Source: Viridilinea sp964592425 (lineage in GTDB: Bacteria; Chloroflexota; Chloroflexia; Chloroflexales; Chloroflexaceae). From it: a DNA stretch of 64,000 nucleotides. Below the pieces are notes generated by a model. It was not told the DNA's origin, did not search any database, and saw only the letters and a list, made by a program, of their open reading frames with translations. The stretch spans positions 1 through 64,000 of the forward strand of contig CAZQCG010000003.1 of assembly GCA_964592425.1 (NCBI GenBank). The letters run 5' to 3'. Shown one piece after another: positions 1 to 8,991 of this stretch. Position numbers and translations under genes: made by a program. Position 1 is the stretch's first letter. Every line of letters begins with the position of its first letter.

Positions 1-481
1 CGGCATGACGTCATCACGCAAGCTGCGCCAGAGCCAGATTCTTGGATCCATCATACTGCTCCCGACCGCCACTGGGGCAGGTTGGACTGCACGCGAAGTG
101 CGGAAAGGCTCCACGTCCATCAGTCCACCACAGTCCAGAAGGCGCAAATGGGAAGTTTGGCTACAGTGGACGGAGCGTGTCTGAGGCGGTCTAATGGGGT
201 GGCGTGAGCGTGGCTGCTCCCACATTTGCTCCCGGAGGCAAAAAAGGAGCGGAACCTCTTGCGAGATTCCGCGTCCTGATGCGGAGCGGGCGACGCGATT
301 CGAACGCGCGACCATCTGCTTGGAAGGCAGCCAAGGGAGCGTCCACGGGTATCCACAGCCGTGTTCTGAGGCTTCAGGAAGCCATCCGTGATTCCACCCT
401 TTCCGCCCGTGTCCACCAAAATCCGTCGGCTTGGCTACAGTTTGGCTACATGAACAACTCGTGTACTCCTCTGACAGCAGA
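1..481. other. Left flank and island edge, no gene
   Basis: I see no convincing gene here. The stretch contains the partial tRNA-Gly copy (283-330) and copies of a GGCTACA motif near 161 and again at about 434 and 445. A small hairpin-like segment lies near 251-285. The same motif family recurs left of the intact tRNA-Gly at 38050-38240, so this is read as an attachment-site region. Confidence 0.5.
283..330 (-). repeat. Partial tRNA-Gly 3' half, candidate attL
   Basis: These 48 bases are identical to 38297-38344, the part of tRNA-Gly(TCC) from the anticodon stem to the first two bases of the CCA end. The match stops inside the anticodon arm, so this copy cannot make a tRNA. A duplicated tRNA 3' half at the far end of a block is the usual product of tyrosine-recombinase integration into a tRNA gene. 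That makes 283-38344 a candidate island of about 38 kb. Confidence 0.75.
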
Positions 482-1225
482 TTAGAGATGCCTATATCCC
501 TGGCGGCACACCTCCCACACGGCCGGGTGGCGTGCCCGGAGCTCGTCGAAGGGGGCGACGTGGCGGCCCAGCCCGTCGAAGCACCAGCCGAGCAGGCCGT
601 GATCATCAGCCTCACCGAGGTCATGGAGCAGGGCGGCGGCGTCCAAGTGCGGCTGCGCCAGGGCCTCCTCGACCCTGCGCGTGATCCGGCGGAAGGTGCG
701 CTGGTAGCCCCTGGCCATGGCCTCGCGCCGGTCGAACTGGAGGATGGCGACGGTCTGCTCGCCCCTGAGTATGTACGCCTCCCGTGCAGGGTCGTAGCGC
801 GGCACAATGTTGCCCGTCTGCGGGTCGAAGTCCAGAAATAGCCAGGGGTCATCGACGGTCGGGTCGATCAAGATCGCCTGACCGTCGGCCAGGGGGAACT
901 GCGTCCCCTTGATCCGGCCGCACTCGGCGCAGCAGAGCAGCATATTCGGCCAGCGAAACATACGCTCTGGGTAGGGCGCCTTGGGCCAGAAGTGGTCGAT
1001 GTCGCTACCGTGGGCGTCGCCGCAGTACATGCAGCGCTCGCGGTTGCCGGCCATCGCCCGCAGAGTGTCGAAGGCCTCGCGCAGCGGCTTGTTGCGCCGG
1101 GCGCGGCTCCATTCAGCCTCGACGTTGAGCGCCCCGGCCTCACGCCGGGCGTCAGCCCGCGCCTGCTCGCGCTCCAGACCCTGTGCTGACTCGGGTGAGA
1201 GGTCAAGACGAACGACCCGGCGCAT
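482..1225 (-). CDS. ptuB: HNH nuclease, PtuB-like (Septu-type defence)
   Basis: This is a 247-residue protein with a zinc/HNH nuclease core at about residues 65-110. It has a CMYC pair, then DIDHFWPK, then a CxxC pair (CAEC) followed by basic residues. That arrangement matches the HNH subunit of Septu systems and of retron-associated PtuAB pairs. It starts two bases after the stop of the ATPase gene at 1228-2529, so the two are almost certainly translated together. In Septu the ATPase is thought to control this nuclease during phage infection. No reverse transcriptase or retron RNA was seen nearby, so a stand-alone PtuAB pair is the better reading. It sits just inside the left edge of the candidate island. 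Confidence 0.75.
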   Translation of the reverse strand: MRRVVRLDLSPESAQGLEREQARADARREAGALNVEAEWSRARRNKPLREAFDTLRAMAGNRERCMYCGDAHGSDIDHFWPKAPYPERMFRWPNMLLCCAECGRIKGTQFPLADGQAILIDPTVDDPWLFLDFDPQTGNIVPRYDPAREAYILRGEQTVAILQFDRREAMARGYQRTFRRITRRVEEALAQPHLDAAALLHDLGEADDHGLLGWCFDGLGRHVAPFDELRARHPAVWEVCRQGYRHL

Positions 1226-1227
1226 CG

Positions 1228-2529
1228 CTACAGCTCCTCGTCGCTCAGCACAAAGGCCTCCAGCTCGGCCACCCGCGCCTGCTCGTCAGGGCCGAGAACG
1301 CCGGTGGCGCGCCGCTTGGCCTGGAGGCGGGCGTACTCGCTCCGCGCATCGACCGCCTGCGGCGAGCGCGTGTTCTGCAGGCCGAAGGCCGGGGTGAGCA
1401 GGATGGTGTCCGGGCGCGCGGCGATCACCGTGGCGTAGTCCGCCGCGCTCAGGGCGCGCGGCGGCTGGTCGCTGCCGGGCTCGGGCAGGACGAACAGCCC
1501 GTTCGGGTCGGCGGCCTGGCAGATGATCGGGCTGTGGGTGGTGACGAGGAACTGGATCTTCGGAAAGCGCCGCTTGAGCCAGAAGCCCACCTCGCGCTGC
1601 CACTCCGGGTGCAGGTGAGCGTCGATCTCGTCGATCAGCACCACGCCGCTGCGCGTGATCGACAGTTGCCCATCGGCATCCCGGGCGATCAGCCCGTCGA
1701 TCCCATAGGCGTCGATCAGATGGTGGACAATGTCGGCCAGCAGGGCAAGCATCGCGCGGTAGCCGTCGCTCATCTCACCCCAGGCCAGTTCGATCCCGTT
1801 GCGGTCAACCAGCCAGAGGCCATCCGAGTCGACCCGGGCGACGCGGATCTGGTTTGGCAGCAGGTCATCGTTGAGCAGCTCCAGTAGCAGGTCGAGCTGG
1901 GCGCCCTCCGCCTGGCGGTTCTCCAGCGCCTTGTAGCGCAGCTCGCGCAGCCAGCGGTCGGCCTCAGCCAGCGAGGCCGCCTCCTGGAACATGGTCACAT
2001 AGCGGGCCGTGCTCGGCGCAGCCATGATCTGGGTGGCCTCGGACGACGCACCGAAGACGCGCCGGAATGGCCCGTAGCCGCAAGAGAACCAGCCCGTCGC
2101 GCTGGGCGACCAGATCGTCTGCTCGGGGGTCTGGGAATTCCTGGGCTTCCCCGCCGGGGTCACGGCCTGGAGCAGCGTGTCTTTGCCGCCGTTCTTCAGG
2201 CTGAGGCGGGCGGGGAAGGGCCGGCCCGACCGGCTGCCCTGGCCAGCCGGCTCATCGTCGGCGGCCACGCGGGCGATGTCAAGCTGGATGGCGCCTTCGC
2301 TCTCGGGCGCACCGTGGCGCACCCAGCGGTGGAAGCTTGGCTGCAGGGCGCGCGCCCTGTCGCGCCCGGTCAGCCCGACCGCGATCGCCTTCAGCAGGGT
2401 GCTCTTGCCCGAGCCATTATCTCCGGTGAAGACTGTCCAGCCGGCGTAGCTGCCATCGGGTCGGGCGAGCGAGAAATCCAGCTGCTCAAAGCCGCGTATG
2501 TGCTCCAGCACGACCCGATCAAGGTACAT
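1228..2529 (-). CDS. ptuA: AAA/SMC-like ATPase, PtuA-like (Septu-type defence)
   Basis: This is a 433-residue ABC/SMC-type ATPase. Residues about 35-50 hold a Walker A (GDNGSGKST). A GYGPFRR-type segment, common in this ATPase class, lies near residue 155. The signature region (MSDGYRAML), Walker B with adjacent catalytic acid (VVLIDEIDAHLHP) and an H-loop (TTHSP) follow at about 250-345. No long coiled coil is evident. The order is ATPase first, then HNH nuclease two bases downstream, as in Septu. Upstream on this strand there is an extended -10 (TGG TACAAT, 2592-2584) without a good -35. An OLD-like or retron-linked ATPase is the main alternative. Confidence 0.72.
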   Translation of the reverse strand: MYLDRVVLEHIRGFEQLDFSLARPDGSYAGWTVFTGDNGSGKSTLLKAIAVGLTGRDRARALQPSFHRWVRHGAPESEGAIQLDIARVAADDEPAGQGSRSGRPFPARLSLKNGGKDTLLQAVTPAGKPRNSQTPEQTIWSPSATGWFSCGYGPFRRVFGASSEATQIMAAPSTARYVTMFQEAASLAEADRWLRELRYKALENRQAEGAQLDLLLELLNDDLLPNQIRVARVDSDGLWLVDRNGIELAWGEMSDGYRAMLALLADIVHHLIDAYGIDGLIARDADGQLSITRSGVVLIDEIDAHLHPEWQREVGFWLKRRFPKIQFLVTTHSPIICQAADPNGLFVLPEPGSDQPPRALSAADYATVIAARPDTILLTPAFGLQNTRSPQAVDARSEYARLQAKRRATGVLGPDEQARVAELEAFVLSDEEL

Positions 2530-2655
2530 ACACGCTCCTCAGCTGCTCCTGCGCGACGCTGATATCCGGCGCTCCTGAGCCATATTGTACCATCCGCCCA
2601 CCAGAGTAGCGCACGCGCAGTGCAGGTTGAAGTGTTCGAGCTACACAGCCGAAGA

Positions 2656-2886
2656 TCAGCCAGAGCCTCGTTCCTGAACTTTCTCAGCCACAAACTCCGA
2701 GCGCGCCTTGCCATCCATCGCCTGGTGACGTTCACGACACCATAGAGCCAACTCGTCAATATCGACCAGTACTGGTTGTACAAGCATTCCGCGGGCGCGG
2801 AAGTCGGCCAGTCGCTCCATCGCAGATGCCTCCCACTCCGCGTAGGTGTCGTGGAGCAGATGCGCATCGGCTGCGAGCGACTGCAA
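2656..2886 (-). CDS. Small conserved-looking hypothetical protein
   Basis: This is a 76-residue protein without a recognised domain. The second half (VDIDELALWCRERHQAMDG, then KARSEFVAEKV) has an amphipathic pattern like small cytoplasmic helix-rich proteins. It lies between the Septu-like pair and a HEAT-like gene on the same strand. I cannot name a function. An antitoxin-like or regulatory role is only a guess. Confidence 0.45.
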   Translation of the reverse strand: MQSLAADAHLLHDTYAEWEASAMERLADFRARGMLVQPVLVDIDELALWCRERHQAMDGKARSEFVAEKVQERGSG

Positions 2887-2949
2887 GCGCTGCTATTGAT
2901 AGGTGAACCACCCTGGTAACGACCACGCCCCCCATAGTGTACACGAGGT

Positions 2950-4017
2950 TTACTTCCCTTTCTTGCGGTTGGCCTTCCGTGACGCCGAGACAGCCTTGCG
3001 CTTCTGCTTCTCCTTGCGGGCCTGGGCCTCAGCGCGGCGCTGCCGCTCCTTGCGGGCCTGGTCCTCTGCTTGCTGCCGGGCCACCTCGCTCGACGGTGCG
3101 CCTATGCTCAACGGCGCCTCTGCCACTGCGCCACGCTCACGCATCAGGCGGGCGAATGGCGACTCCGGCTCGATCCCCAGGGCTTCATTCAGCTGTCTGC
3201 GCAGGTGGCTCGGGAAGAGCCGCTCCCGCCGCTCCACGTCGCGCTGCCGGGAGAGCGCGATGAGCGGGTCGTCGGGGTCAAGCTCACCCCCGATCTGATC
3301 GACAATCGCGCCCCAGGGGCCGCGCATCATCGGGTCGATCTTGTCCAGCTCGAAGGCGTGCCGGATCGCTGGCAGGCCCTCGACCGCCTCAAGCTCAACC
3401 AGGGCGTCCATCGCGAAGGAGCAGGCCAACTCCTCGTACTGCTCGGCATTGTGCAGCATAGCACTGAGCAGCGCCACCACTTCGTCACGCAACTCGGCGT
3501 GCTGCTGGCCGATCTCGCCGAGGGCGCGCACCGCGAGACTATGGCCCCACTCGGAGTGCGAGCGGTCGTCGAGGTAGGCCCCAAGTGGCGCCAGGGCAGC
3601 CTGGCCGATCCGTCCAAACAGCTTCGGCAGCTCCTGGCGCACCCAGTCGCCGTCATCGAACTCGACCAGGGGCATCAGGTCGACGACAAACGCCGCGGCG
3701 TCGAGCCCCTTGAGAACGCGCAGCGCGTGGAGCGGCGCCCAGACCTCACGGCTCTCGCCGGACGCCTCGTTCAGTTCGGGATCCACGGCCATACGCACCA
3801 GGTCGGGCACATGCTCCTGGCTGAGGCCCAGGGCTGCGACTCGCGTCTCTACGCCCTCGGTATGAGGGTCACCGATGGTGAGCAGACTGGCGACGGGCGG
3901 AGGGTACGGTGGGCCGATAGGTGGCGCCTCATCGCCGCCCTGACTGAGCCCCGCAGAGGCTGGCGGTGGCGGGTCAGCTGCCCCGTCCTCTGGTGCTGTC
4001 GGTTCCTGAGGGCTCAT
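2950..4017 (-). CDS. HEAT-repeat-like protein with basic tail
   Basis: This is a 355-residue protein in three parts. The first 45 or so residues are Pro/Gly-rich and probably disordered. Residues about 60-270 form helical pairs typical of HEAT-like repeats (for example LPKLFGRIGQAALAPL and SLAVRALGEIG). The last 60 residues are a highly charged Lys/Arg tail suited to nucleic-acid binding. No catalytic motif is visible, so a scaffold role is more likely than an enzyme. It is followed on the same strand by a SEC-C gene, another adaptor-type protein. Confidence 0.6.
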   Translation of the reverse strand: MSPQEPTAPEDGAADPPPPASAGLSQGGDEAPPIGPPYPPPVASLLTIGDPHTEGVETRVAALGLSQEHVPDLVRMAVDPELNEASGESREVWAPLHALRVLKGLDAAAFVVDLMPLVEFDDGDWVRQELPKLFGRIGQAALAPLGAYLDDRSHSEWGHSLAVRALGEIGQQHAELRDEVVALLSAMLHNAEQYEELACSFAMDALVELEAVEGLPAIRHAFELDKIDPMMRGPWGAIVDQIGGELDPDDPLIALSRQRDVERRERLFPSHLRRQLNEALGIEPESPFARLMRERGAVAEAPLSIGAPSSEVARQQAEDQARKERQRRAEAQARKEKQKRKAVSASRKANRKKGK

Positions 4018-4136
4018 CCCTCATCTTCCTCCTCTTCCTCATCGTCGTCGAACGGAGATCAGCATCGCGCCTTCAGCTCATTGAACAGCAGTATGCGTAT
4101 ACCTTGTCATCAATAGCGGCGACAGCCTGCCGACCG

Positions 4137-5480
4137 CTATTCCTCTGCTGCACGCTCCCATGCCGCCAGAATATTCGGGCCGAGGGCCGGGTCAGACGGA
4201 TGTCGTGCCCAAATCGGCTCGGCCTGCTGCACCAGCATGCCGATGTCGCGCAGCGCGTCCGACCGCCGTTCGACCGTGATGAGCCCCTGGTCGTGAAGGA
4301 AGCGCAGCCAGACCGGTACGGCCTCTAATGTTACCGCCGCCTCGATCAGCTGGAATGAGATGATGTTCAGCCGCTGGGCGATGTAGCGGTCCAGGCTTTC
4401 GCGGTCGGGGCAGAGCAGATCGGCCGCCGTGGACGCGGCTGCCTTCTGCTTGCCTTTTGGCCGTTTTAGCGCCTGGGCGATCGACGAGTCCGGGTCGCGC
4501 CGCTCATCAACATAGTTGACCAGCGCGACGCGCCCCAGCTCAGCCCGACCGAGGGGCATACCCCAGTGACGAACCAGTTCGCCCTGGAAGCGGAAGCCCA
4601 GCCGGTTGATCCGCTCGTCCTCCGAGTCCGCGGCGCGGTCCCAGGGCCGGTCCTCCTGGCCGGTGATAAGGACCAGCTGGTCGGCGAGCACCTCGGGCTG
4701 GTCCACCGGCGCGAATTGCTCCAGGGCTGCGAGCAGGGCAGGGTCGTCGGCGCGGGGCGCGGGCGTGCGCTCGAGGTAGGCGAGCATCGCGATCTGCTGC
4801 GCCTCGGACGCGAACTCCTCATCTGCTCCGGGGATGAACGTGTCTGACTCCCGCACCAGCGGCCCGGCCTGCGCCATCGTCTCGGCGAGCAGGGCCAGGT
4901 GGCCGTGGTAGGCCAGGCGATCTCGGGAAAGGTAGAACTGGTCGAGGTCATCGCCCGCGGTCTCGGCCAGCGCGGCGGCGAGCTCTGGCAAGTGGTCGAT
5001 CTGGCCGGCAGCGAGAGCGTCGGCGATCTGCCACTCCAGGTAGTAGGGTGCGCTCTGGGCATAGAGGTCGGGGTGGGCAGTCTGGAGCTCCTCCAGCAGC
5101 GTCCCGCACAGGGCACGGTCGCCCTTGTCGCGCAGCTGGGCGAGCATCTCGAAGGCATACTCATCGTCGAGCAGCTCATCGGCCAGGGCGCGCCGGAACA
5201 GGGCAGGCTGCTCAGCGGCGTCGGCGTTTTGAAACGCCTCCCACAGCTCCTCGCGGGCGGCCTCCTCGGGGCTGCGTGGGCGCGGCTCGGGCGGTGGTGG
5301 CAGGGTGTACGAAGGAAAACCAGCGAACGGCTCGCCGCCGGAATGTGGCTCGACAGCACGGAGGGCAGCGGCGCGTTCCTGGGCGGCCTGCCGGGCTGCG
5401 ACCTCATCCTTCGCCAGGCAACACTTCTTGTACTTCTTGCCACTGCCGCAGGGGCAGGGATCGTTGCGTCCGACTTTCAT
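4137..5480 (-). CDS. SEC-C zinc-motif protein
   Basis: This is a 447-residue protein that opens with a SEC-C motif at residues 2-20 (NDPCPCGSGKKYKKCC). That is the zinc-binding module found at the end of SecA and in many adaptor proteins. The start at 5480 is preferred because the motif follows it directly and GGGAG precedes the ATG. A longer frame upstream has no such signal. The rest is helical and rich in Ala, Glu and Asp with no catalytic motif. It probably docks onto another protein through the zinc knuckle, but the partner is unknown. Confidence 0.7.
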   Translation of the reverse strand: MKVGRNDPCPCGSGKKYKKCCLAKDEVAARQAAQERAAALRAVEPHSGGEPFAGFPSYTLPPPPEPRPRSPEEAAREELWEAFQNADAAEQPALFRRALADELLDDEYAFEMLAQLRDKGDRALCGTLLEELQTAHPDLYAQSAPYYLEWQIADALAAGQIDHLPELAAALAETAGDDLDQFYLSRDRLAYHGHLALLAETMAQAGPLVRESDTFIPGADEEFASEAQQIAMLAYLERTPAPRADDPALLAALEQFAPVDQPEVLADQLVLITGQEDRPWDRAADSEDERINRLGFRFQGELVRHWGMPLGRAELGRVALVNYVDERRDPDSSIAQALKRPKGKQKAAASTAADLLCPDRESLDRYIAQRLNIISFQLIEAAVTLEAVPVWLRFLHDQGLITVERRSDALRDIGMLVQQAEPIWARHPSDPALGPNILAAWERAAEE

Positions 5481-5631
5481 CGTTCTCCCTTTCGCCTGCT
5501 TATAGGTAAGTGGCGCAATAGTATCACGAGACCTCGCGCCTCTCCCCGCCACTTGCTGGCATGCGCGCGAGTCCTCGCCTTTAGCGAGGGCTTCGAGGAC
5601 GGCGATGATCTCGGCCTCCCCGTTCGGGGCT

Positions 5632-5835
5632 TCAGGATGTGGGGCTGGCTCCTGCCGCCGTGGCCAACAGATCGAGCTCCTTGACATAGACCGGGCGCAG
5701 CAGCCTGGTCACGAACCAGCGCTCCAGCGCGCCCACGACGCCGGTGCGCCCGCCTAGCTCCGTGGTGATCGTCACCTGGGCGTGCCGCCCCGCTGCACGC
5801 GGCTCCACCGTGAAGGTGGTGGCGGCGCCTCAATA
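5632..5835 (-). pseudogene. SRPBCC-fold protein, C-terminal fragment
   Basis: A reading frame on the minus strand gives about 65 residues (TTFTVEPRAAGRHAQVTI, then ERWFVTRLLRPVYVKELDLL) ending at a TGA at 5632-5634. This looks like the last strands and the long C-terminal helix of an SRPBCC/polyketide-cyclase-like protein. No start or N-terminal half is present upstream, so this is a gene remnant. Confidence 0.5.
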
Positions 5836-5987
5836 AGCGCCGAGGCGACTATCCGGTGGGCTGGCATAGGCTTTCTCCTGAACGAGGGTGCGTGGACACC
5901 GAGTCTCTCACACCCGATGCCCCAAGGGCAAACATCGGCGGTGCTTGCTGGAGATCGGCCACAGGAGCCATACGCAACACGAACTGC

Positions 5988-6704
5988 TTACCTGGCCATG
6001 CGCCGGGCGACCTTCTCGCTCGTCAGCTCGCGCAGGGCGTCGTTCCCCACCCAGCGGGCTGCGCGCCCATCGGACGCCTGGAGGTGCTGGGCGACGGCGA
6101 TGGCCGCCTCATTCAGCTCGGCGCTGCGCTGTCCAATCTCGCGGATGGCCCAGCTCACCGCCTTCTTCACGAAGTTGCGCTCGTCATGCGCCTCGCGCAA
6201 ACGCTGCGCGTCAGCTTCGCTAACGGCACGGGCGAGGTAGCTCTGGAGCAATATGGCGGGGGCACCCTTGTCCTTGCCGGCCACCTGCGCCATCAGGACG
6301 AAGCCGGCCCGCTTGACGAACTCTTCCGCTCGTTCGCTCCAGATGAGGGCCTGGTCACGAGCAAACGGTGTGCGTACCCACAGATTCGTGCAGCACTGGT
6401 CGCAGAGATCCCACGAGTCGAGGTCGAGCACCCAGCGCTCCAACTGGTCGCGATTGACGCGCTTCGGCTCGGCGATGATGCTGGCCAGGATCCGCGCCTC
6501 GTGAATACCGGAGGCCCAGAGCGCCTCGGCCAGGGGGTGGCTGCGCCCCGTCTCGCGCGCGATGGCGCGCAGGGTCTTCACCGGCACGCCGAGGACGCAG
6601 GCACCACGGATGCCAAAGCGGGCCATACCGGCGGCATCCTCAGGGCTCGCCAGCGCTTCCAGGCGCGCAATAATCAGCGCAGCATCGGGCGAAGCAGTGG
6701 CCAT
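5988..6704 (-). CDS. DNA alkylation repair protein, AlkD-like
   Basis: This is a 238-residue all-helical HEAT-like protein of the AlkD type, which in characterised members excises alkylated bases. Family-like segments include GVPVKTLRAIARE near residue 40, a WDLCDQCC segment near residue 98, and NFVKKAVSWAIREIG near residue 175. The start at 6704 follows an AGGAG site seven bases upstream. The C-terminal region looks complete. The next locus, on the opposite strand, is a broken short protein of a related HEAT-like type. Confidence 0.72.
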   Translation of the reverse strand: MATASPDAALIIARLEALASPEDAAGMARFGIRGACVLGVPVKTLRAIARETGRSHPLAEALWASGIHEARILASIIAEPKRVNRDQLERWVLDLDSWDLCDQCCTNLWVRTPFARDQALIWSERAEEFVKRAGFVLMAQVAGKDKGAPAILLQSYLARAVSEADAQRLREAHDERNFVKKAVSWAIREIGQRSAELNEAAIAVAQHLQASDGRAARWVGNDALRELTSEKVARRMAR

Positions 6705-6848
6705 CAGTGCTCCTAACCTGGGCGGCAAGCCAGCTCCATGCCAGTGTAGCATAGCCAGTGTGCGCCGGTCATCATCGGGTATGATGGCGACACCACGCGC
6801 ATCGTGTAAGCCGGAATCTCGGCTGCTGCGTGGCAAAGGGGCCTGCCG

Positions 6849-7193
6849 ATGATGACGAAGATTGACGCCTACCGTGCCGAGCTGCGCCGGATTGCCGACT
6901 GGGAGGCCTTCCTGCGCGCGGAGTCGCGCCTGCCCGGGCCGCGCTCCAATCTCGAACTGGCGCAGGCGGTCGCCGAGGAGGGCGACGCAGGGAAAGCTGA
7001 AATATGAAAGCTCCGCGCTGGCGGTGCAAGGCTTTTCAGCTTTCCGTTTTCAGCTTTCAGCTTTCCCTCGCGCTGGATGACCAGCGACAACCCCGACGTC
7101 CGCTGGATCATGCGCGAGAATCTGACCAAGGCGCGCCTGGCTCGCATGGATTCGGCCTGGGTGCAGGCATGGCAGCAGCACCTTCGCGGGTAG
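6849..7193 (+). pseudogene. Short HEAT-like protein interrupted by a palindromic element
   Basis: The frame from 6849 reads about 47 native-looking residues (for example WEAFLRAESRLPGPRSNLEL). It then enters the palindromic element at 6990-7067 and stops within a few codons. After the element the native protein resumes in another register (MTSDNPDVRWIMRENLTKA) and ends at the TAG at 7191-7193. The two halves read as one short HEAT/DNA-alkylation-repair-like protein, so the element is a clean insertional disruption. Confidence 0.65.
6990..7067. mobile_element. 78-bp palindromic element (copy 1), AGCTGAAA-type
   Basis: The element starts with GGGAAAGCTGAAA and ends with its exact reverse complement (7055-7067), giving 13-bp perfect terminal inverted repeats. 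Inside are further TTTTCAGC and GCTTTCAGC units. It has no coding capacity. It interrupts the gene at 6849-7193. A related but longer copy is at 15798-15895. The structure fits a MITE or REP-like element. Confidence 0.7.
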
Positions 7194-7283
7194 CGCAGCG
7201 CGGACGATCTACACGTCCCCTTGGCGCACTGCTTCTTACAGCAGCGAAAGCAGCTGCGAGCGCAGCAGCGTCGGAGCTAGAAG

Positions 7284-7361
7284 CTAGTGCTCGTTGGCGA
7301 CCACGACGCGCTCCTGCGCCAGACGACGTACTACATCCGGCCCAATCACGTATCTGGGCAT
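7284..7361 (-). pseudogene. N-terminal fragment, PIN-like toxin start
   Basis: A 25-residue frame (MPRYVIGPDVVRRLAQERVV, then ANEH) starts at 7361 behind a strong GGAGGAGAG ribosome site and stops at once. It resembles the first strand and helix of PIN-domain toxins, which often begin with a short R-Y-V-I-D segment, here with Gly in place of the usual Asp. The rest of the domain is missing. The identification is tentative. Confidence 0.35.
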
Positions 7362-7452
7362 AGCTCTCTCCTCCGGCGCCTGCCGCGCTATCCGGAATGT
7401 ATTCGCCGCTGAGTACAGCAGGAGGCCAGTGTACCGCCGTCGACCCGGCTGC

Positions 7453-7898
7453 TCAGACGGTACGCCCGACGTGGTCGAGCCAGGCGCTGAGCTCCGGCCC
7501 GGGCCGCTCAACTCCTCGTCCGAGAGTGCCAGGACCGCATCGCGCATCAGGTCGAAGGAGTGGCGCGCTTCGTCCAGCACCTCCTCGAGCGAGCGCTCTC
7601 GGCCTGCCCGCTCGATCCAGGCGTTGATCTGTGTGAGCCCGGCCTCGCTGTCCTCGTCGAGATCGGTGGGCCATGGCGGGGGCACGGGCTCGGCGCCGGT
7701 CAAAGCGGCGTGGAGGCGGGCGAGGGTGCGGATGCGCCAGCCGCTCAGGTGCGCGACGACATCCTTGAAGCTCCACTCGCCCGAGGCGCCGGGCTGCTCC
7801 ATGCGCTCCTCGCCAACGGCAGCCAGCAGCCGCTCCCAGACCAGGCGCTCCCGCTCAATCTGGTCGAGCAGCATGGCCTTGCTCATCGTTGCGCTCAT
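7453..7898 (-). pseudogene. DinB/ClbS-like four-helix protein, truncated 3' end
   Basis: The first 140 residues from 7898 look like a DinB/ClbS (DfsB) family four-helix bundle: a WSFKDVVAHLSGW segment near residue 45 and the usual long first helix. A TGGAGG site supports the 7898 start. After LSDEELSGPG the frame runs into unrelated sequence toward 7284. A neighbouring frame gives PELSAWLDHVGRTV and stops at 7453. The last helix is not recognisable, so the gene is probably frameshifted or truncated. Confidence 0.5.
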
Positions 7899-8188
7899 CG
7901 CAGCCTCCATTCCCTCTCCACGGTATCAGTGAGGCCCAGCAAGAGGCGGGCCCAGACCCAACGTCCTCGGCATCTCTCGCACCACTGGATTGTAGCGACA
8001 ATAGCGGCGAGAACCGATCCGTATTGGGCCACAGGAGGCGCAGACCTGCGCCTGCTCTGCAGCTTGACAGAACTGGTATGCTGGCGGTGCCATACACATG
8101 TTCGTTTTGTTCACGGCAAAAACCCTGGCCGCACGCCTCGCCGCCCGAGCCGCATTGCGCCAGGACGCGGGCAGAAGGAGTGCTGGAT

Positions 8189-8704
8189 GTGATCCTCCCG
8201 AAAGACCGCGACTCTCGTTTCGTGACGATCCGCCGCAGCGGAACCCTCACCGATGCGGATCACCAGCTCCTCGCCCTGTGGGCGGCATCCTGCGCCGAGC
8301 ATGTCCTGCACCTTTTTGAGTCGACTCAGCCTGAGGACCCGCGACCGCGCCAGGCGATCGATGCGGCCCGCGCCTGGGCGAGGGGCGAGATCGTGATGTC
8401 CCAGGCACGTACTGCGGGTGGCCATGCCATGGCTGCAGCAAGATCGTTGGGTGGCGCCGCTCGGCATGCCGCCTACGCTGCGGGGCAGGCCGCGGTCGTC
8501 GCGCACGTCGCCGCGCACGAGCTCGGCGCGGCCGCCTATGCGATCAAGGCCGCACGTGCCGCGGCGCCGGAAGGGGCGAGCGAGCGTGCAGGACGCCTCG
8601 AGTGCCGGTGGCAGCGCGACCAGCTCCCGGAGGCGATCCGCGAGCTCGTGCTCGACGACCAGCGGTTGCGCAACGACATCTGCTGGTCGGTGTTCGACTG
8701 CTGA
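8189..8704 (+). CDS. Putative immunity protein, Imm-5-like
   Basis: This is a 171-residue, Ala-rich, all-helical protein. The segment LLALWAASCAEHVLHLFE, the motif DPRPRQAIDAARAWARGE and the C-terminal WQRDQLPEAIRELVL match the family usually annotated as putative immunity protein. The GTG start at 8189 has AAGGAG eight bases upstream. The longer frame to 7889 lacks family sequence. Family members are thought to protect against polymorphic toxins, but no toxin gene is adjacent, so the role here is inferred. Confidence 0.65.
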   Translation: MILPKDRDSRFVTIRRSGTLTDADHQLLALWAASCAEHVLHLFESTQPEDPRPRQAIDAARAWARGEIVMSQARTAGGHAMAAARSLGGAARHAAYAAGQAAVVAHVAAHELGAAAYAIKAARAAAPEGASERAGRLECRWQRDQLPEAIRELVLDDQRLRNDICWSVFDC

Positions 8705-8991
8705 GCGCTCGTCGGGACGTCAGCACCGCCCGACGAGCGGACGCCGTGAGCGCTCTCCCATCACGCGTGAGCGCTGCTCTTACGCACTACTGCGGGCCGC
8801 TCCAATCAGCACTATGCTGTATCTAGGCTGCACTACTTCTTGACTTCACCAGAACATTGTTAGCACGAATAAAGTCCTGGGTCAAATCCCGAAGGCCATA
8901 CGGCACCTGAAAGCGGCTGCCAACGTACCCCAGCGGTTATTCAGCCGGCGTTACGCGCCCGGCGCCACACGGCGGGAAGCTGCTTGCTGTC
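8705..8991. other. Intergenic, no gene seen
   Basis: Between the immunity-like gene and the convergent response regulator I find no supported gene or RNA. GAGCGCT-type short repeats occur near 8703-8772. Confidence 0.4.
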
